Made by a program: the position numbers and the translations under genes. A stretch of 64,000 nt of DNA, taken from NCBI GenBank assembly GCA_020080175.1, contig JAGHQL010000011.1, forward strand, positions 1-64,000, given 5' to 3'. How positions within the stretch are numbered: the stretch's first letter is position 1; each line of letters starts with the position of its first letter. Source of the stretch: Glutinoglossum americanum (Eukaryota; Ascomycota; Geoglossomycetes; Geoglossales; Geoglossaceae). Positions 36,138-47,291 of the stretch are shown here, in pieces. The notes beneath the pieces are model-generated. The model saw only the letters and a program-made list of their open reading frames with translations, was not told the DNA's origin and searched no databases.

Positions 36138-36630
36138 TAAAAGCTTATTCACACGGCTGCGACCACTGACGACTTCACAATTTGCAAGAACCAACGATCT
36201 TTCTGTGCAAAAACGGAGGCGCCTCTATTCCCGGGGTTCGTCAAGATATATCTCTTCAAGGTTGGATGTGGGACGATATTTAAGGATTTATTGTGTGCAT
36301 GAGGGACCGATATGCATGATATTATGGCGCGATTGACTGGCTTGAAGCACGCAATCATCGCTGTACCTGGCGCACAACCAGCAGTGACTCGTGTTATACT
36401 AATGCTATGAGGTTTTCGATATCTATCCACATTTCGTACTCTGATTAAAATGGTTTTGAAAATACCCGTCTAGGTTACTTAATGCTCAATTGGTTTTCTG
36501 TGGGGTTACCTTCATTCACAGCAGCCCTCACGACTACAACTTGCTTAATCAAATTGTCTTCTAGACTGTGTTGTGTTATAGACACGGCGGCTCCTCCCCA
36601 AGCTCACCACCTACACCCCTACTGGTGAGA
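36138..36630. promoter_or_regulatory. Probable divergent promoter, upstream of UPF0643 gene
   Basis: About 490 bp upstream of the UPF0643 start. A minus-strand frame at 36149-36430 may be an upstream exon of the unresolved gene; this is not settled. Confidence 0.3.
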
Positions 36631-37461
36631 ATGCATCCAGATCTTTATGATCATCGTCTCGTCGACCGTTCAGTACAAGCGCTGAAGTTCGATGCTGCTG
36701 CATCTTACCAGCTCCCCTCCTCCCATAATGCTAGCTGTGGGCACTCTAAAGAGGCCGAAAACCTCCTCGTCGTTAGCCCCTACACCGAGCGCGCCCACCT
36801 CCTCGACCTGAACACACTCGATAAGCCGGATCAGCTCCTCGCAAAGGCTTTAACAGTCATGAAACCGATTCGAAATGACTATGCCACTGCTCCTTACATC
36901 GAAGCATTCAACTGGGACCGTGTTATCGAAACGTTGCGCGATCTAGCAGCAGTAGAGGAACATGATTGGCAACACCGCCCATTCTATATCGTCGTGTTCA
37001 GATCTCAGTCGCCTCCTACAACAGACCGATCCTATCTAGGTTTGTTGGATGAAAGCTCACACAAGGAGGCTGTGGAAAGCGGAGGACTGTTGAAGTAAGC
37101 GTTGCTTCGTGGTTGTTTTTATCTCTCAGTCTGAGATGACTATGTTCGCTAATTCCTATGGCTCCGCTTCTAGATACTGGTATGGTGTGCCAGACCCAGT
37201 CAACGGTCGTAGGTTTTCCTCCCTAAATGGCCACACCCCATCTCCACCTACTGATAAATTGGATCGCTAGGCAACCTTGCAACATGCGTCTGGCGTAGGC
37301 GGGACGACGCAAGACGAGGTTCAGCTGGTGAGGGACACCGTCGAGCAGCGTTGGCAGCACGGCAGATGTATACTGAGTGGAAAATTGAACGCCTAGCACT
37401 AGTAATTAGAGATGGGGTAGAGACATGGGATATAGTCGATTGGGACTCTCTTCCTTCTTAG
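36631..37461 (+). CDS. UPF0643 family protein
   Basis: Conserved fungal protein of unknown function, 229 aa, related to fission-yeast UPF0643. Exons 36631-37094, 37174-37208, 37271-37461; the middle exon is only 35 nt. The joins give LLKYWYGVPDPVNGRNLATCVWR, the family hallmark, then RQMYTEWKIERLALVIRDG and the end WDIVDWDSLPS. The N-terminal half has NYATAPYIEAFNW-like text (DYATAPYIEAFNWDRVIETL). I start at MHPDLYDHRLV; the frame is open to 36568 but without an ATG. No membrane segment or signal peptide is visible. Confidence 0.88.
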
Positions 37462-37862
37462 GATATCCTAGCTAGTTGCTTTGGGAGTGTTGGCGTTTTT
37501 GTCAAGGGAGATAGACTTCGGTACCCTACAACGTAATTGCTGCATTCGGATAGTTTTCAATTTGTGGGCGGTAACTTCCGAGCTAGCTGGGAAAACATGA
37601 ACCCTCAACCACGCCCACTTAAACCTCTACAACTGGGTGACAAAGTTTTCCATTCAGGACTATAATTTTGGGATCTTAGAGTAGTGTGGATAATAGATGC
37701 TAGTGATATCGCATCTCTAGGTTATATTCCCACCTACATTTCGACGTCGGGAGCGGGCACCAGAGCCGCAGTCACCATTGCTACGAATACCTCGAGAAAT
37801 CTTTTTGATCTCGATTACTTACACCTTTCCCGACGTGCCCCCCATAAGCGCCGCATATCAGA
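37462..37862. other. Intergenic UPF0643 to NAA15, no gene seen
   Basis: 401 bp between two + strand genes. It should hold the UPF0643 3' end and the NAA15 promoter. No gene or clear motif. Confidence 0.45.
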
Positions 37863-40681
37863 ATGCCTCAGCCTCTAAGTTCAAAAGAGTCGTCACTATT
37901 TCGTCAGGTCATCCGAAACTATGAGGGCAAGCAGTATAAAAAGGGTAACTTTGATCTCTATTTGTCGGATTGGGTCATTGCTCACTGGATTTGTAGGTAT
38001 CAAGGTTGCGGATCAGATACTGCGAAAAAATCCAAATCATGGCGACACGTTAGCTATGAAAGCTCTAATTATCAATTCTCAAGGACGGCCCGAGGAAGCA
38101 TTCGCGCTAGCCAAAGTTGCCCTACGAAATGATATGAAATCGCACGTTTGCTGGCATGTATACGGGCTGCTGTACCGTGCGGAGAAAAACTTTGAGGAAG
38201 CCATCAAGGCGTACAAATTCGCACTAAAGCTGGAGCCGGAGTCCCAGCAGATACAACGGGATTTGGCGCTGCTTCAAGTGCAGATGAGGGACTACCAAGG
38301 TTATATTGAGAGCCGGCGGGCAATGCTCCAGGCAAGACCGCAGATTCGACAGAACTGGACTGCGCTAGCGATAGCTCATCATTTGGCGGGAAATCTAGCT
38401 AGTGCGGAAGATGTTCTAACAAAGTATGAGGAGACGCTGAAGAACCTTCCCCAAAAGCCTGACATCGAACATTCGGAAGCCCTCCTTTACAAGAACACGA
38501 TAATAGCGGAAGCCGGAGAAACCGAAAGGGCACTCGAGCATTTACAGGCTGCATGCAAGGGCTGCCTGGACCGACTGACCGTTATGGAGATGAAAGCGGA
38601 CTATTTCCTTAGACTAGGGCGGGACCAGGAGGCAGAAAGGGCGTATAGAGCTTTAATTGACCGGAACCCCGAGTATAGAATGTACTACGAAGGCCTGGAG
38701 AAGTCATTAGGCCCTAAGGACGACCGGGCATCATTGAAATATGTGTACGACGAAATTGCGGAAAAGAATCCGAGGGGGGACGCCGCGAGGCGGATTCCAT
38801 TGGGGTTTCTTCAAGGTGATTTAGCCTATGTTCCATCAACTGACTGTCAATTAATAGGCTTTTACAGGTGACAACTTTCTGGAAGCGGCTGATATGTATC
38901 TCCGCCGCATGCTCAACAAGGGTGTCCCATCGACGTTTGCGAACGTGAAGTCTCTCTACGCAGATACTTTCAAAAGGGATACTATCCAGGATCTCGCGGA
39001 AGGCTACCTTACGATAGAGGCACACAATCCAGCTCCTCAGACTAACGGCACCGACGAAAAGCCAGCCAATGGGGATACGTCCAAGTTCAGGTCATCTGTC
39101 CTTTATTTCCTCGCTCAACATTACAACTACCATCTCAGCCGCCGCTTAGATAAAGCCCTAGAATATATCGACAAGGCTATCGAGATTTCATCAACCTCCG
39201 TAGACTATCATATGACCAGAGCTCGGATATGGAAACACTATGGTAATCTGCAGAAAGCATCGGAGGTGATGGAGTACGCGCGTACTTTGGATGAGAAGGA
39301 TCGCTATATTAATACCAAGGCGGCAAAATACCAATTACGAAACGACGAAAATGACGCTGCTCTGAAAACCATGAGTAAATTCACTAGAAATGAGACTGCG
39401 GGTGGCCCATTGGGCGACCTCCATGAGATGCAGTGTATGTGGTATATTACGGAAGATGGCGAGTCTTATTTACGGCAACTCAAACTTGGCCTATCACTAA
39501 AGCGATTTACGGCAATTTTTGATATCTTTGACGTCTGGCAGGAGGATCAGTTTGACTTTCACAGCTTCTCGTTGAGAAAAGGCCAGATTAGAGCTTATAT
39601 CGACATGGTTAGATGGGAAGACCGGCTGAGGGAACATCCGTTTTATTCTCGGGCTGCCATATCCGCAGTTAGAGCTTTTGTTTTGTTACATGACAAACCG
39701 CATCTCGCTCACGACTCTCTCACCAACGGCACTCACGGAGGCGACAAGGACTTTGGAAAGCTGGACTCTAATGAGCGGAAGAAAGCGCTAAAGAAGGCAA
39801 AGAAGGAGCAACAAAGGCAGGAAAAGGCTGATGCGGTCAAGAGAGAAGAGAAGAAGATCAGTACGGGCGGTACAACAGCCGATGGCGAACCCAAGAAGGC
39901 CGATACAGACCCGCTCGGATTAAAACTAGCGCAGACAGCCGAGCCTTTGAAAGACACCATGAAATTCTTAAATCCGTTACTGGAATTCAATTCAATTAAC
40001 ATCGAGGCGCAGAATGTTGGATTTGAGGTTTTTATCCGGAAGAGTGAGAATCCCCTTTCCCCGTGTCATTACCGGGTGTGAACTGACTAGTTTTCCCGAA
40101 AAGAGAGATACATCCTTGCATTGAAGTGTCTTTTAGCTGCCTTTAAAATAGATTCCCAGAATCCTATTTTGCATGAACAAATTATCAGGTTCAGACTAGC
40201 TCGTAAGTCCTTTTCCCGACTACGTGTTCACTCTTCAGCCTCCATATCTCTCTTGAGCACCTTTAAATAATACTCTCTGTTCTGCATTCTAGTTAAGGAA
40301 GCCGGCCCTCTTCCCCCTAAAATCTCCGAAGTCATCATCGCGGACCTCACCCCTCTCCTTCCATCTGAGGATACTTCTCTCTCAAAACACAACGACGCAT
40401 TCCTCTCCAAGCATAGCCAGAGCCCAAGCCACATCTACTCAGCTCTCCGCACTCGCCATCTGCTATCCCCTGACTCCTCGCGATCACAAGATGAAAAGAT
40501 TCTACTTGACACCCTCGACTTGCCGAATATTTCGATGCAGGAGGCGCGAGAGGGCTTAGACCTGCTGAAGGATTGGAATAGTGGATCACTGGCCGAGTAC
40601 CGCGCAAAGGCAGCTAAGAAATACCCGAGAGCCACCGCATTCGTGGATGGGAAGGCGACCAATGGGGAAAATAAGGCATGA
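37863..40681 (+). CDS. NAA15: NatA auxiliary subunit Naa15 (Nat1)
   Basis: TPR scaffold of the N-terminal acetyltransferase NatA, anchors Naa10 to the ribosome; 854 aa. Exons 37863-37944, 37997-38815, 38868-40043, 40104-40202, 40293-40681. It begins MPQPLSSKESSLFRQVIRNYEGKQYKKGIKVADQIL, the family start. TPR-like helices run through the protein, and there is a conserved basic region NERKKALKKAKKEQQ and KADTDPLGLKLAQT (near residue 620). The third intron ends in GAAAAG and the join FIRKKRYILALKCLLAAFK is certain. The usual C-terminus SLAEYRAKAAKKYPRATAFVDG is present. The frame stays open for 90 codons after the TGA stop. Confidence 0.96.
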
Positions 40682-40954
40682 CGGCACTCCCCCCGGGAGC
40701 GGCGAGGAGCCGGCAATAACAAGGGTCGCCCTCGACATCATGAAATTTCTTCTGCCCCCACCTTACCCTCGCGTAATAGCCCCCAGTCTCTCCATCGTCT
40801 CCTTAGCCCTCTACGCGATCTCTTCATACCCACCTTCAGCGCATCTGAACTGACGCGGGATACTGCTCGCTCTCGGGCCAACCGAACGATCGCGTTGAGA
40901 AACGAGCGGGTAATGAAGACGCAGCGGTGGGAGAGGGAGGTGCAGAGGCAATAG
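40682..40954 (+). other. In-frame 90-codon open extension after NAA15 TGA stop
   Basis: Directly after the NAA15 stop (context TGA CGG) the same frame runs open for 90 codons to a TAG at 40952. The translation ends in a charged, helix-like stretch (ALRNERVMKTQRWEREVQRQ). There is no ATG near its start and no clear acceptor. It may be 3' UTR read by chance, a readthrough extension, or the last exon of something unseen. Confidence 0.3.
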
Positions 40955-41673
40955 CTGTAGCCTTTTTTCTCCTCTCAACCTCTCCCCCTACTTTTTCCTA
41001 CTACTTTCATTTTCCGATTTTTCCATTACGAGTAAAAGGGAGAAGTTCAACCCTATATTGTTGTAGTGTGTAGATAGGGGATTAAAAAAGTCACGTATAA
41101 GACGAGCGTTATGAGACAAACCCAAAAAAACAAAACATTTGTTTTCCTCGCTCGCTCGTTCATTCGTTTTGGCTTGGGAAGATTGCTTTGCAGAGCCGCG
41201 TATTATGTTTCGTGGAGAAAATGTATGTGTTGCATACCATAGATAGTCGGTTCGAACCCCCTTTTATCCCCAGGGAGGGATATATAGCTTAGCATAATAC
41301 TCGGCACCAGAATGTATACTCATCATCACCGTTCACCATAACCATCAAAGACAGACCACTAATTGCTCTAGTTTCGCTGCTCGTTGGCGACTACTAGTAC
41401 CAAACTCAAGGCGAAGGCCAAGACGAGACGAGATAAGACCCTTCGCATCGAATCCCTAAGGTGTGTGTGTGCGAACCCCGTGGAGAGTAATAGAGATCCT
41501 TAAAAAAATGTCTTAAATAAACGATACAATGGGGGGGGGGGTTTATGAGTTTCTGCCACGCTCTATGCATAAAAGCTATCTTCAAACCAAAACCGCTCTA
41601 AACTATACGCCACACAAATAGAGGATAAAAAATAAAAGATATATTTTGGCTAGATTGCGCCAACCAAATCCAA
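40955..41673. terminator. Convergent 3' flanks of NAA15 and NAR1, no gene seen
   Basis: 719 bp, AT-rich, with CT-rich and A-rich tracts and a 12-G run at 41531-41542. No gene recognised. A GGTTCGAACCCC sequence near 41252 looks like a tRNA T-loop but has no tRNA around it. Confidence 0.5.
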
Positions 41674-43608
41674 TCACCACCCCCCGCCAATCTTGCCAGC
41701 AAGCTCAACAACCTTCTCCGTACTGCTAGCTTTATCTTCCTTCCCAACGGCGCTCTCGACTTTTCTGTAGGCGGTGTAGACGAGATTCTCGAGGGGGATG
41801 TTCGTGGTTCGGGACCAGTGCGAGATTATGCTGTTAATGTAGGATATGGAGATGCCGTTAATGATATCAGGATCTCCGTCTGTTGTCGTTTGGGAGGGAT
41901 TTAGCACGGAAGGGGGGGGGCTGTGGGGTTCTGATTCCTCCTCTCCTGAAGAGTCGCTGGAGAAATACGCTTCGTCGATTAGAGATAGCCATTGCTTCTG
42001 CGCGGCGGGTCCGCTTTGGGTGGTCTCCGTCGAAGATTCGTGCTCCCCTCTGAGCTCCATCGCGTCGGCGATCTTGATCTGCCCGCCGCCGTTGGTGCAG
42101 CCGCCCGGGCATGCCATAACTTCAACATATACATACTCGGGGGCCGATCCAGTTGTACCGCCAGCAGTGGAGGGTTGTCCAGCGGCGTTACCTGGTTTGC
42201 GGCTCGCACCTCCCAGACGGCCCCCAGGTAGACGCGATTTCCTGGGAGGTTTCAGTTTCCGGACTAGGTTCTGGATGTTGCGGAAGCCGTAGTATCGGGC
42301 TGTCCTGAGGAGCACAGCGTCACCGCGGGTGATAGTGTACTCGGCAACGTCGGCGTTGCGGCCTCGCTCCATGTGGATAGTGCTCCCGGGGTATCTGGCC
42401 TGAAATGTTTGAAGAATATGGTGGAGGTAACCTCCAGATGTTCCCCCTTCAGGGTTGTTTCGTGGCCTCAGCCTCCGTGCACCGCTATGGGTGGGGAAGA
42501 GAAATTTGTTTAGGATTGTATCGGGAAACGGAATTTGGTCCGTGGAACTTAGTGGTGTTCGAGGTAGCTGAGAAAATTGGATCCCTCTTGAATCCGCCAA
42601 CATGAATAGCTCTTTTGTGGTGATCACACAGTCGACATCCCTAACCCCCTTTCCTTTACCCTTGTCCTTCCAGTAAACGTCCGTTAGCTCCTCTCGACTA
42701 GCCTCGAGTTTCTTATCAAAACAGGGCATGACTGCCACATGCCAAATCCTATCGGGTGAGATCCCAAGTCTGCGAGATAAGGAGGTTTTGAGGAGGGTTC
42801 CGAGGAGCGCTTGTGGTGACTTTAAGCGTGAGAGATGGGGTAAAATGTGTGGATGCGTTTTTTCGGCATAGCAAATCCAACCAGGACACGAAGACGTCAA
42901 AATTGGCTTTCGCGGTCCGATATCTACTGCTTCTTTCATGCCGGCTTCAGCTCCACCCCTTAGCCCCGTCAATGACTCGGCGACTTCCTCTGCTCCCAGC
43001 ACAAGACAGACTTCTCGTGCGACATTGGTGTCAACGACCCACGTGAACCTACTCCCATGCCTCCCCCCATTTCTTATTCCATACGGTCCACTCAGCAATT
43101 GTTCCACCATATATTCAGCTTCCCGTTCTGAGACCCCATAGGCCGCTGCTATACTCGCTCGTGTCTGCGGACTGACACTAGCTACGAATATCCTTCCATG
43201 ACTCGTAGCGCTACTAGCGAGCCCAGGTGCTAACGACTCAGGTGCAATTGAAGGTGTCGAGTCAAGCGCATTCAGGACCTCTGCGTGCGATTGTAGCGAC
43301 ACGAGAATAGCTTCAGCGGACGTGACGCATCCCGAGCAAGCAAGACAATCCGTCAGCGATATCTGGGCTGGGGGAAGTTTCTCTGCCGCAACCTTGTCCT
43401 CGGTTGTGACTTCATAGGGATTCTATCATTCACCGGCACGCAGCGGTCAACCAACCATTCGTTTAATCATCACTTCCACGGGTGAACATCTTATGGTACT
43501 TACACTAGAAGTGGAAGACGCTGTAGGCAGCGTCTCCACAGGCTTAATACAGGCAACACCAGGCGAGATGAAGTCGTTCAGATCATCTGCAGAGAGGATG
43601 GCGCTCAT
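41674..43608 (-). CDS. NAR1: Cytosolic Fe-S cluster assembly factor Nar1
   Basis: Iron-only-hydrogenase-like protein of the CIA pathway, cytosolic, carries two 4Fe-4S clusters; 617 aa. Exons on the complement: 43504-43608 and 41674-43422. The N-terminus [23 protein letters not shown] carries the first cluster Cys; the other three are in CLACSGC. The second cluster Cys are in [21 protein letters not shown] and [14 protein letters not shown] fungal-specific insertion rich in Arg/Gly ([20 protein letters not shown]) and an acidic stretch ([12 protein letters not shown]) lie before and after the last Cys motif. The end [24 protein letters not shown] has the conserved terminal Trp, a known CIA-recognition feature. 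Confidence 0.96.
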
Positions 43609-44096
43609 GGCGAGGATAGACGATTGACGGCTGTGTGCAGCTGCTGGCTGCTGAGTGTGAATTGGGTACGCTCAACGGAGCAAATCACTGTCGCAAAAGT
43701 TACATGACCGGCTTCGGCCTTGTGGCGCATAAGGTGAGACATTTAGCCTCTTGGCGTCACATGTTGATATGCATATGAATAAATTCAGATGTTTCTGTGC
43801 TTGAAAAGTGCTCAACGGGACAGTCAATGTCAATTCATCCTTGCTCTGTAACCACCTTCGAGGCAGTTATTATTGCAAGATCTCTAATTATACTGTAACC
43901 CGGTGGTCTTCTAATCTAGAGTAGTCCCTTTACTCCGGACATCTCTTGGGGAGGAAACAATAAAAAATACCCCCGTCGCTTTTAGTATTCAAACGAATAC
44001 TCAATACTATTAAAATTTCTCCCAATCCAGACCATAACGCTCGCCAATATGAATAACTGTGCATGGTAAGAATAGTAGTTCCGCCTCTACCAATTC
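43609..44096. other. Intergenic, NAR1 promoter
   Basis: 488 bp between the NAR1 start and the end of the 1064-aa gene, both minus strand. AT-rich, no gene seen. Confidence 0.45.
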
Positions 44097-47000
44097 CTAA
44101 TTCGAAACCGGATCCCTCTCTCTAGGTATAGGTGGTGGAGGACCACGGGATTCCTCCACATGCTTCCATGTGCACTGGGGTGCGCATGATCCTGCGGTCC
44201 GAAAAGATACGATTGAGGTAGTGGGAGTAGCGTGAGTGGGTTGCGGGAGAGTTTGTGAAGCGCTCTCAGTGTCGGGAGTAGCACTTGAGGCCTCGGCTGG
44301 GGTGCGGCTGGAAGTCTGAGCAGAACCCGAAGTGGCCGACTCCACGAAGGCCGTGCGACTTGAGGAAGCAAGAGGGGTTTCTGCAGGGGATTGAGGCATC
44401 AGGGGCTCGGTGGCCTGCGGCTTTGAGAGAAGCTTCTTCATTCTTGTACCCAGCTTACCATTGCCCGAACGATCACTTGCTTTTGATCGGGACTGAGTAG
44501 GTGCCCGGAACATTGCGGAAAGACCCCTCCTCGCTGTTGCCACAGGGGAAGCCGGCTTCGATTGGCGAGCGTGCCTATGGTCAGTCCAAGTCGATGGAGC
44601 TCCTCCTGGAGAACTGCTACCCTGCTGCGTCGTCATTGATCGAGGTTGATGAGTGTCAACAACTCCAAGACCGGTAATCAAGCCACCAAGATTACTTGCA
44701 TTCCGGCTAACCCGAGACGGTTCTTCGCCCTCATCATCTGATTCGAACGGGGTAATGAGGGACCTTACTCTCTGTAGAACGCCGCCATCTATTCCATCGC
44801 CGTCGTCTGACTCCCAACTGCTATCTTCCGCTGTAGCTTGTGGGGGGGGGAACCGTCTCTCCCGGGGACGTCCCTTAGTTAAGCTAGGTAGGATTCTCGT
44901 TGCTGCATCATCGCTATTCATCTCATCCAAATCTGAGTTAAATAGTCCGGGGTCTTCATCCTCTCCAGGGTTGGCCGAGCAACCAACCCCTTTAGCATTC
45001 CTTACTCCTCTAACACGTGCCTTTATGGTGGAATGAGAAGCCCCTTCCTCTACTTCGTTTGCTTGCTTGCGTATCTTGACCGCCGCTTTCTTAACCCTAA
45101 TTTCAGCTTTGCGTATATCATCGAGCTGTCGTGGTGGTCTGGAGCTTGATTCCCCAGACAGGCAGTTCACAGTCTTCACGTCTTCACCAGGCACCTTACC
45201 CAATGGCGGCTTTTGCGTTCCCGGTGACGGTGACGGAATATCAATTTCTATGTTCTTTAAACTTTGGTTAACAGGTATTCCTAAGAGTCGGCTCACAGCT
45301 GGCGCGCTGTCTGGGATGTAGCTAATCGTTGCGACTTCAGTCTCAGTTTGTGTATTGCGTCTCCCTACATTCTTAACTCGTTTAGGAGACTCTCCGGACT
45401 TCCGGTCCCCCTTCTTCAGGATCCCACCAGGTCGGAGAGGCCGGCTTTTTGGGCAGCCACCCTCGTTTCTCCGCTTCACTGGACTCTTCGAAGGACGGCG
45501 ATGCAGTGGATGAAACCTATCACTCTCCACCAAAGATACCCCTGTGTCTAGTGTTAATCCCGGTTCACCATATCGAAAAGCCCACTCGTGTGCTGCAGCT
45601 TCATTCTGTGATAATTCCTGGCTCTCACACCCACTCTCATAGCCTTCAGAATCTCCTTGGTCCTCCTCGTCGTAGCCGACCGCGCCCCGGCTATCTGCCG
45701 CAGAGCTCGCATTGTTCACTGACAAAGCTACAAACACCTCTTCGTCCCCGCCAGTCGCCCTACCTTTCCCCTTACTAAGACGCCCTTCACTCATCTCCTC
45801 GGATGTAGACTCGTCGCTCTCTCCAGCATAATGTTTCGGCCGTAGCGTACCGCGGGACGCCCTCTTTTCGTTATCTGAGCCGGAGTCGGACCCATTCCTT
45901 TTATTTTCCTTCTGAAATGCTGTATCAGCAGGAAAGGCGCCTGGCATAGGATCTCCATCGGTGCCCTTATCCACCACAGCCCTTCCTCGCCCGGCACTAC
46001 CGCCATTGCCGTGATGTCGAATCCCTGCACTCACAGGAAACATTGGTGCTTTTGCGAGTGACTTGCAGTCTTTGAATCTCTGGACGACTTCTGAGACCCG
46101 ATCCCACGAAACGGGGCTGGACGTCTTATGGAGAGGTTCGCCGCGCCTAAGGAGCGCTGCGTATCGTTCAGCTGGGTTCCTGTCAGGCCAACGCCCAAGG
46201 AGTTGGTTAAATGCATCGTCCCTACACCTTTCAATCTCTGACACGATCTCTTCCCTACTTCTCCCTCCTGGCAGCTTAGCAGAGTGCGATCCCAAAAGCT
46301 CTACATAACCCTCGGCCATCTCTTGAATGTCACCTAATGCCTTCAGAACCTCGCTCATAGGCACCGTATTAACCGGCTCAGAAGTCGCCTCTACTATGCT
46401 ATCCGGATCTCTTACTTCCCATTCCTCTAAATGAAGGCCGCAACCTCTATTATTACCCATATAGCTCTGGCCATCCTCCAATCCTTTCATGTGAGCAGTC
46501 TCACATCGTCTAGCTTCAGAAAGCTTCGGTCCTGAATTCTGCCTACTTGAGAGCACGGTGTGGCGTCGAATGATGGTATGTCTCCTATAAGGCGAAATGG
46601 ATCTGACGAGAGCCCCTTTCCCCTTCATCGGGAAGCTCGTACCAGAAACGGTGCATCTCCTTTTTGTCGAAGGCTTTTCATTCTGGGTACTACTTGCGAC
46701 TCCTACATCTAGATCCCCATAGGTAATTTCAGCAAGGCCTTCTTCGAGGTCATGACGTGTGAGCTCCTCCGCGTACTTGACCGGCCGCTGCCCAACCCTG
46801 GAAGGAGATCGCGGACGCTTTGCCGGGCTAATGGACTGAATGCTGCCCATCGATCTCTGGGGGTTGGGTGGGCATTTTGAGGCCATTGGAGAAACTGAAT
46901 TCGATTCGCAACTCCTGTGACGTCGCAGGCCTCTACTGTGTATCTGCGCAAAAGCGCTATAATTAATTGGTGTCGCCTTTAGAGGCCCTAGGTTGGCTCT

Positions 47001-47291
47001 TGTGGGTAAGATGCTCTTAGCTACACTATTTTTGTGTCTCTGCGTTCCAAAGTGTCTCAAATCTTGTTCCGTAATCGGGCGCGGGTATGGATGTTTCCAT
47101 CTCCTAAGTCTTGTGCTTGATATGTGCGACTCCAGGGTTCGATAACCCCGACGCGGCGAGTGTGAAATTCGAGCTGGCTTGAAAGGGCTCGCGCATGAAT
47201 TCAAGGGTATGAAGCTCTGAGAGATTTGAGACTCGATCTTCCCTCTCGTATCGTCAATGTGACCTGAGATGCCACTGGTTAATAACCTCAT
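44097..47291 (-). CDS. Large protein of unknown function, mostly disordered
   Basis: Single open frame of 1064 codons; I do not recognise it. The chain is rich in Ser, Arg, Pro, Glu and Gly, with scattered basic, SP/SR-rich motifs (PAKRPRSPSRVGQRPVK, STKRRCTV) that could be nuclear signals, and acidic patches (EDPGLFNSDLDEMNSDD, WESDDGDGIDGG). The most ordered-looking part is around residues 300-420: MSEVLKALGDIQEMAEGYVE, EIVSEIERCRDDAFNQLLGRW and VSWDRVSEVVQRFKDC. No membrane segment, signal peptide or catalytic motif is visible. The start is the first ATG of a frame that is open slightly further up. Its length with no stop and its amino-acid composition support coding on this strand; a fast-evolving nuclear protein is a guess only. 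Confidence 0.7.
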   Translation of the reverse strand: MRLLTSGISGHIDDTRGKIESQISQSFIPLNSCASPFKPARISHSPRRGYRTLESHISSTRLRRWKHPYPRPITEQDLRHFGTQRHKNSVAKSILPTRANLGPLKATPINYSAFAQIHSRGLRRHRSCESNSVSPMASKCPPNPQRSMGSIQSISPAKRPRSPSRVGQRPVKYAEELTRHDLEEGLAEITYGDLDVGVASSTQNEKPSTKRRCTVSGTSFPMKGKGALVRSISPYRRHTIIRRHTVLSSRQNSGPKLSEARRCETAHMKGLEDGQSYMGNNRGCGLHLEEWEVRDPDSIVEATSEPVNTVPMSEVLKALGDIQEMAEGYVELLGSHSAKLPGGRSREEIVSEIERCRDDAFNQLLGRWPDRNPAERYAALLRRGEPLHKTSSPVSWDRVSEVVQRFKDCKSLAKAPMFPVSAGIRHHGNGGSAGRGRAVVDKGTDGDPMPGAFPADTAFQKENKRNGSDSGSDNEKRASRGTLRPKHYAGESDESTSEEMSEGRLSKGKGRATGGDEEVFVALSVNNASSAADSRGAVGYDEEDQGDSEGYESGCESQELSQNEAAAHEWAFRYGEPGLTLDTGVSLVESDRFHPLHRRPSKSPVKRRNEGGCPKSRPLRPGGILKKGDRKSGESPKRVKNVGRRNTQTETEVATISYIPDSAPAVSRLLGIPVNQSLKNIEIDIPSPSPGTQKPPLGKVPGEDVKTVNCLSGESSSRPPRQLDDIRKAEIRVKKAAVKIRKQANEVEEGASHSTIKARVRGVRNAKGVGCSANPGEDEDPGLFNSDLDEMNSDDAATRILPSLTKGRPRERRFPPPQATAEDSSWESDDGDGIDGGVLQRVRSLITPFESDDEGEEPSRVSRNASNLGGLITGLGVVDTHQPRSMTTQQGSSSPGGAPSTWTDHRHARQSKPASPVATARRGLSAMFRAPTQSRSKASDRSGNGKLGTRMKKLLSKPQATEPLMPQSPAETPLASSSRTAFVESATSGSAQTSSRTPAEASSATPDTESASQTLPQPTHATPTTSIVSFRTAGSCAPQCTWKHVEESRGPPPPIPRERDPVSN

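Noticed and set aside
41245-41275. tRNA-like T-loop (GGTTCGAACCCC)
   Set aside because: Stems do not pair and no cloverleaf can be drawn around it.
44097-47291. 1064-codon frame as a mobile-element or structural protein
   Set aside because: No integrase, protease, reverse transcriptase or capsid motif, and no flanking repeats; composition fits a disordered nuclear protein.
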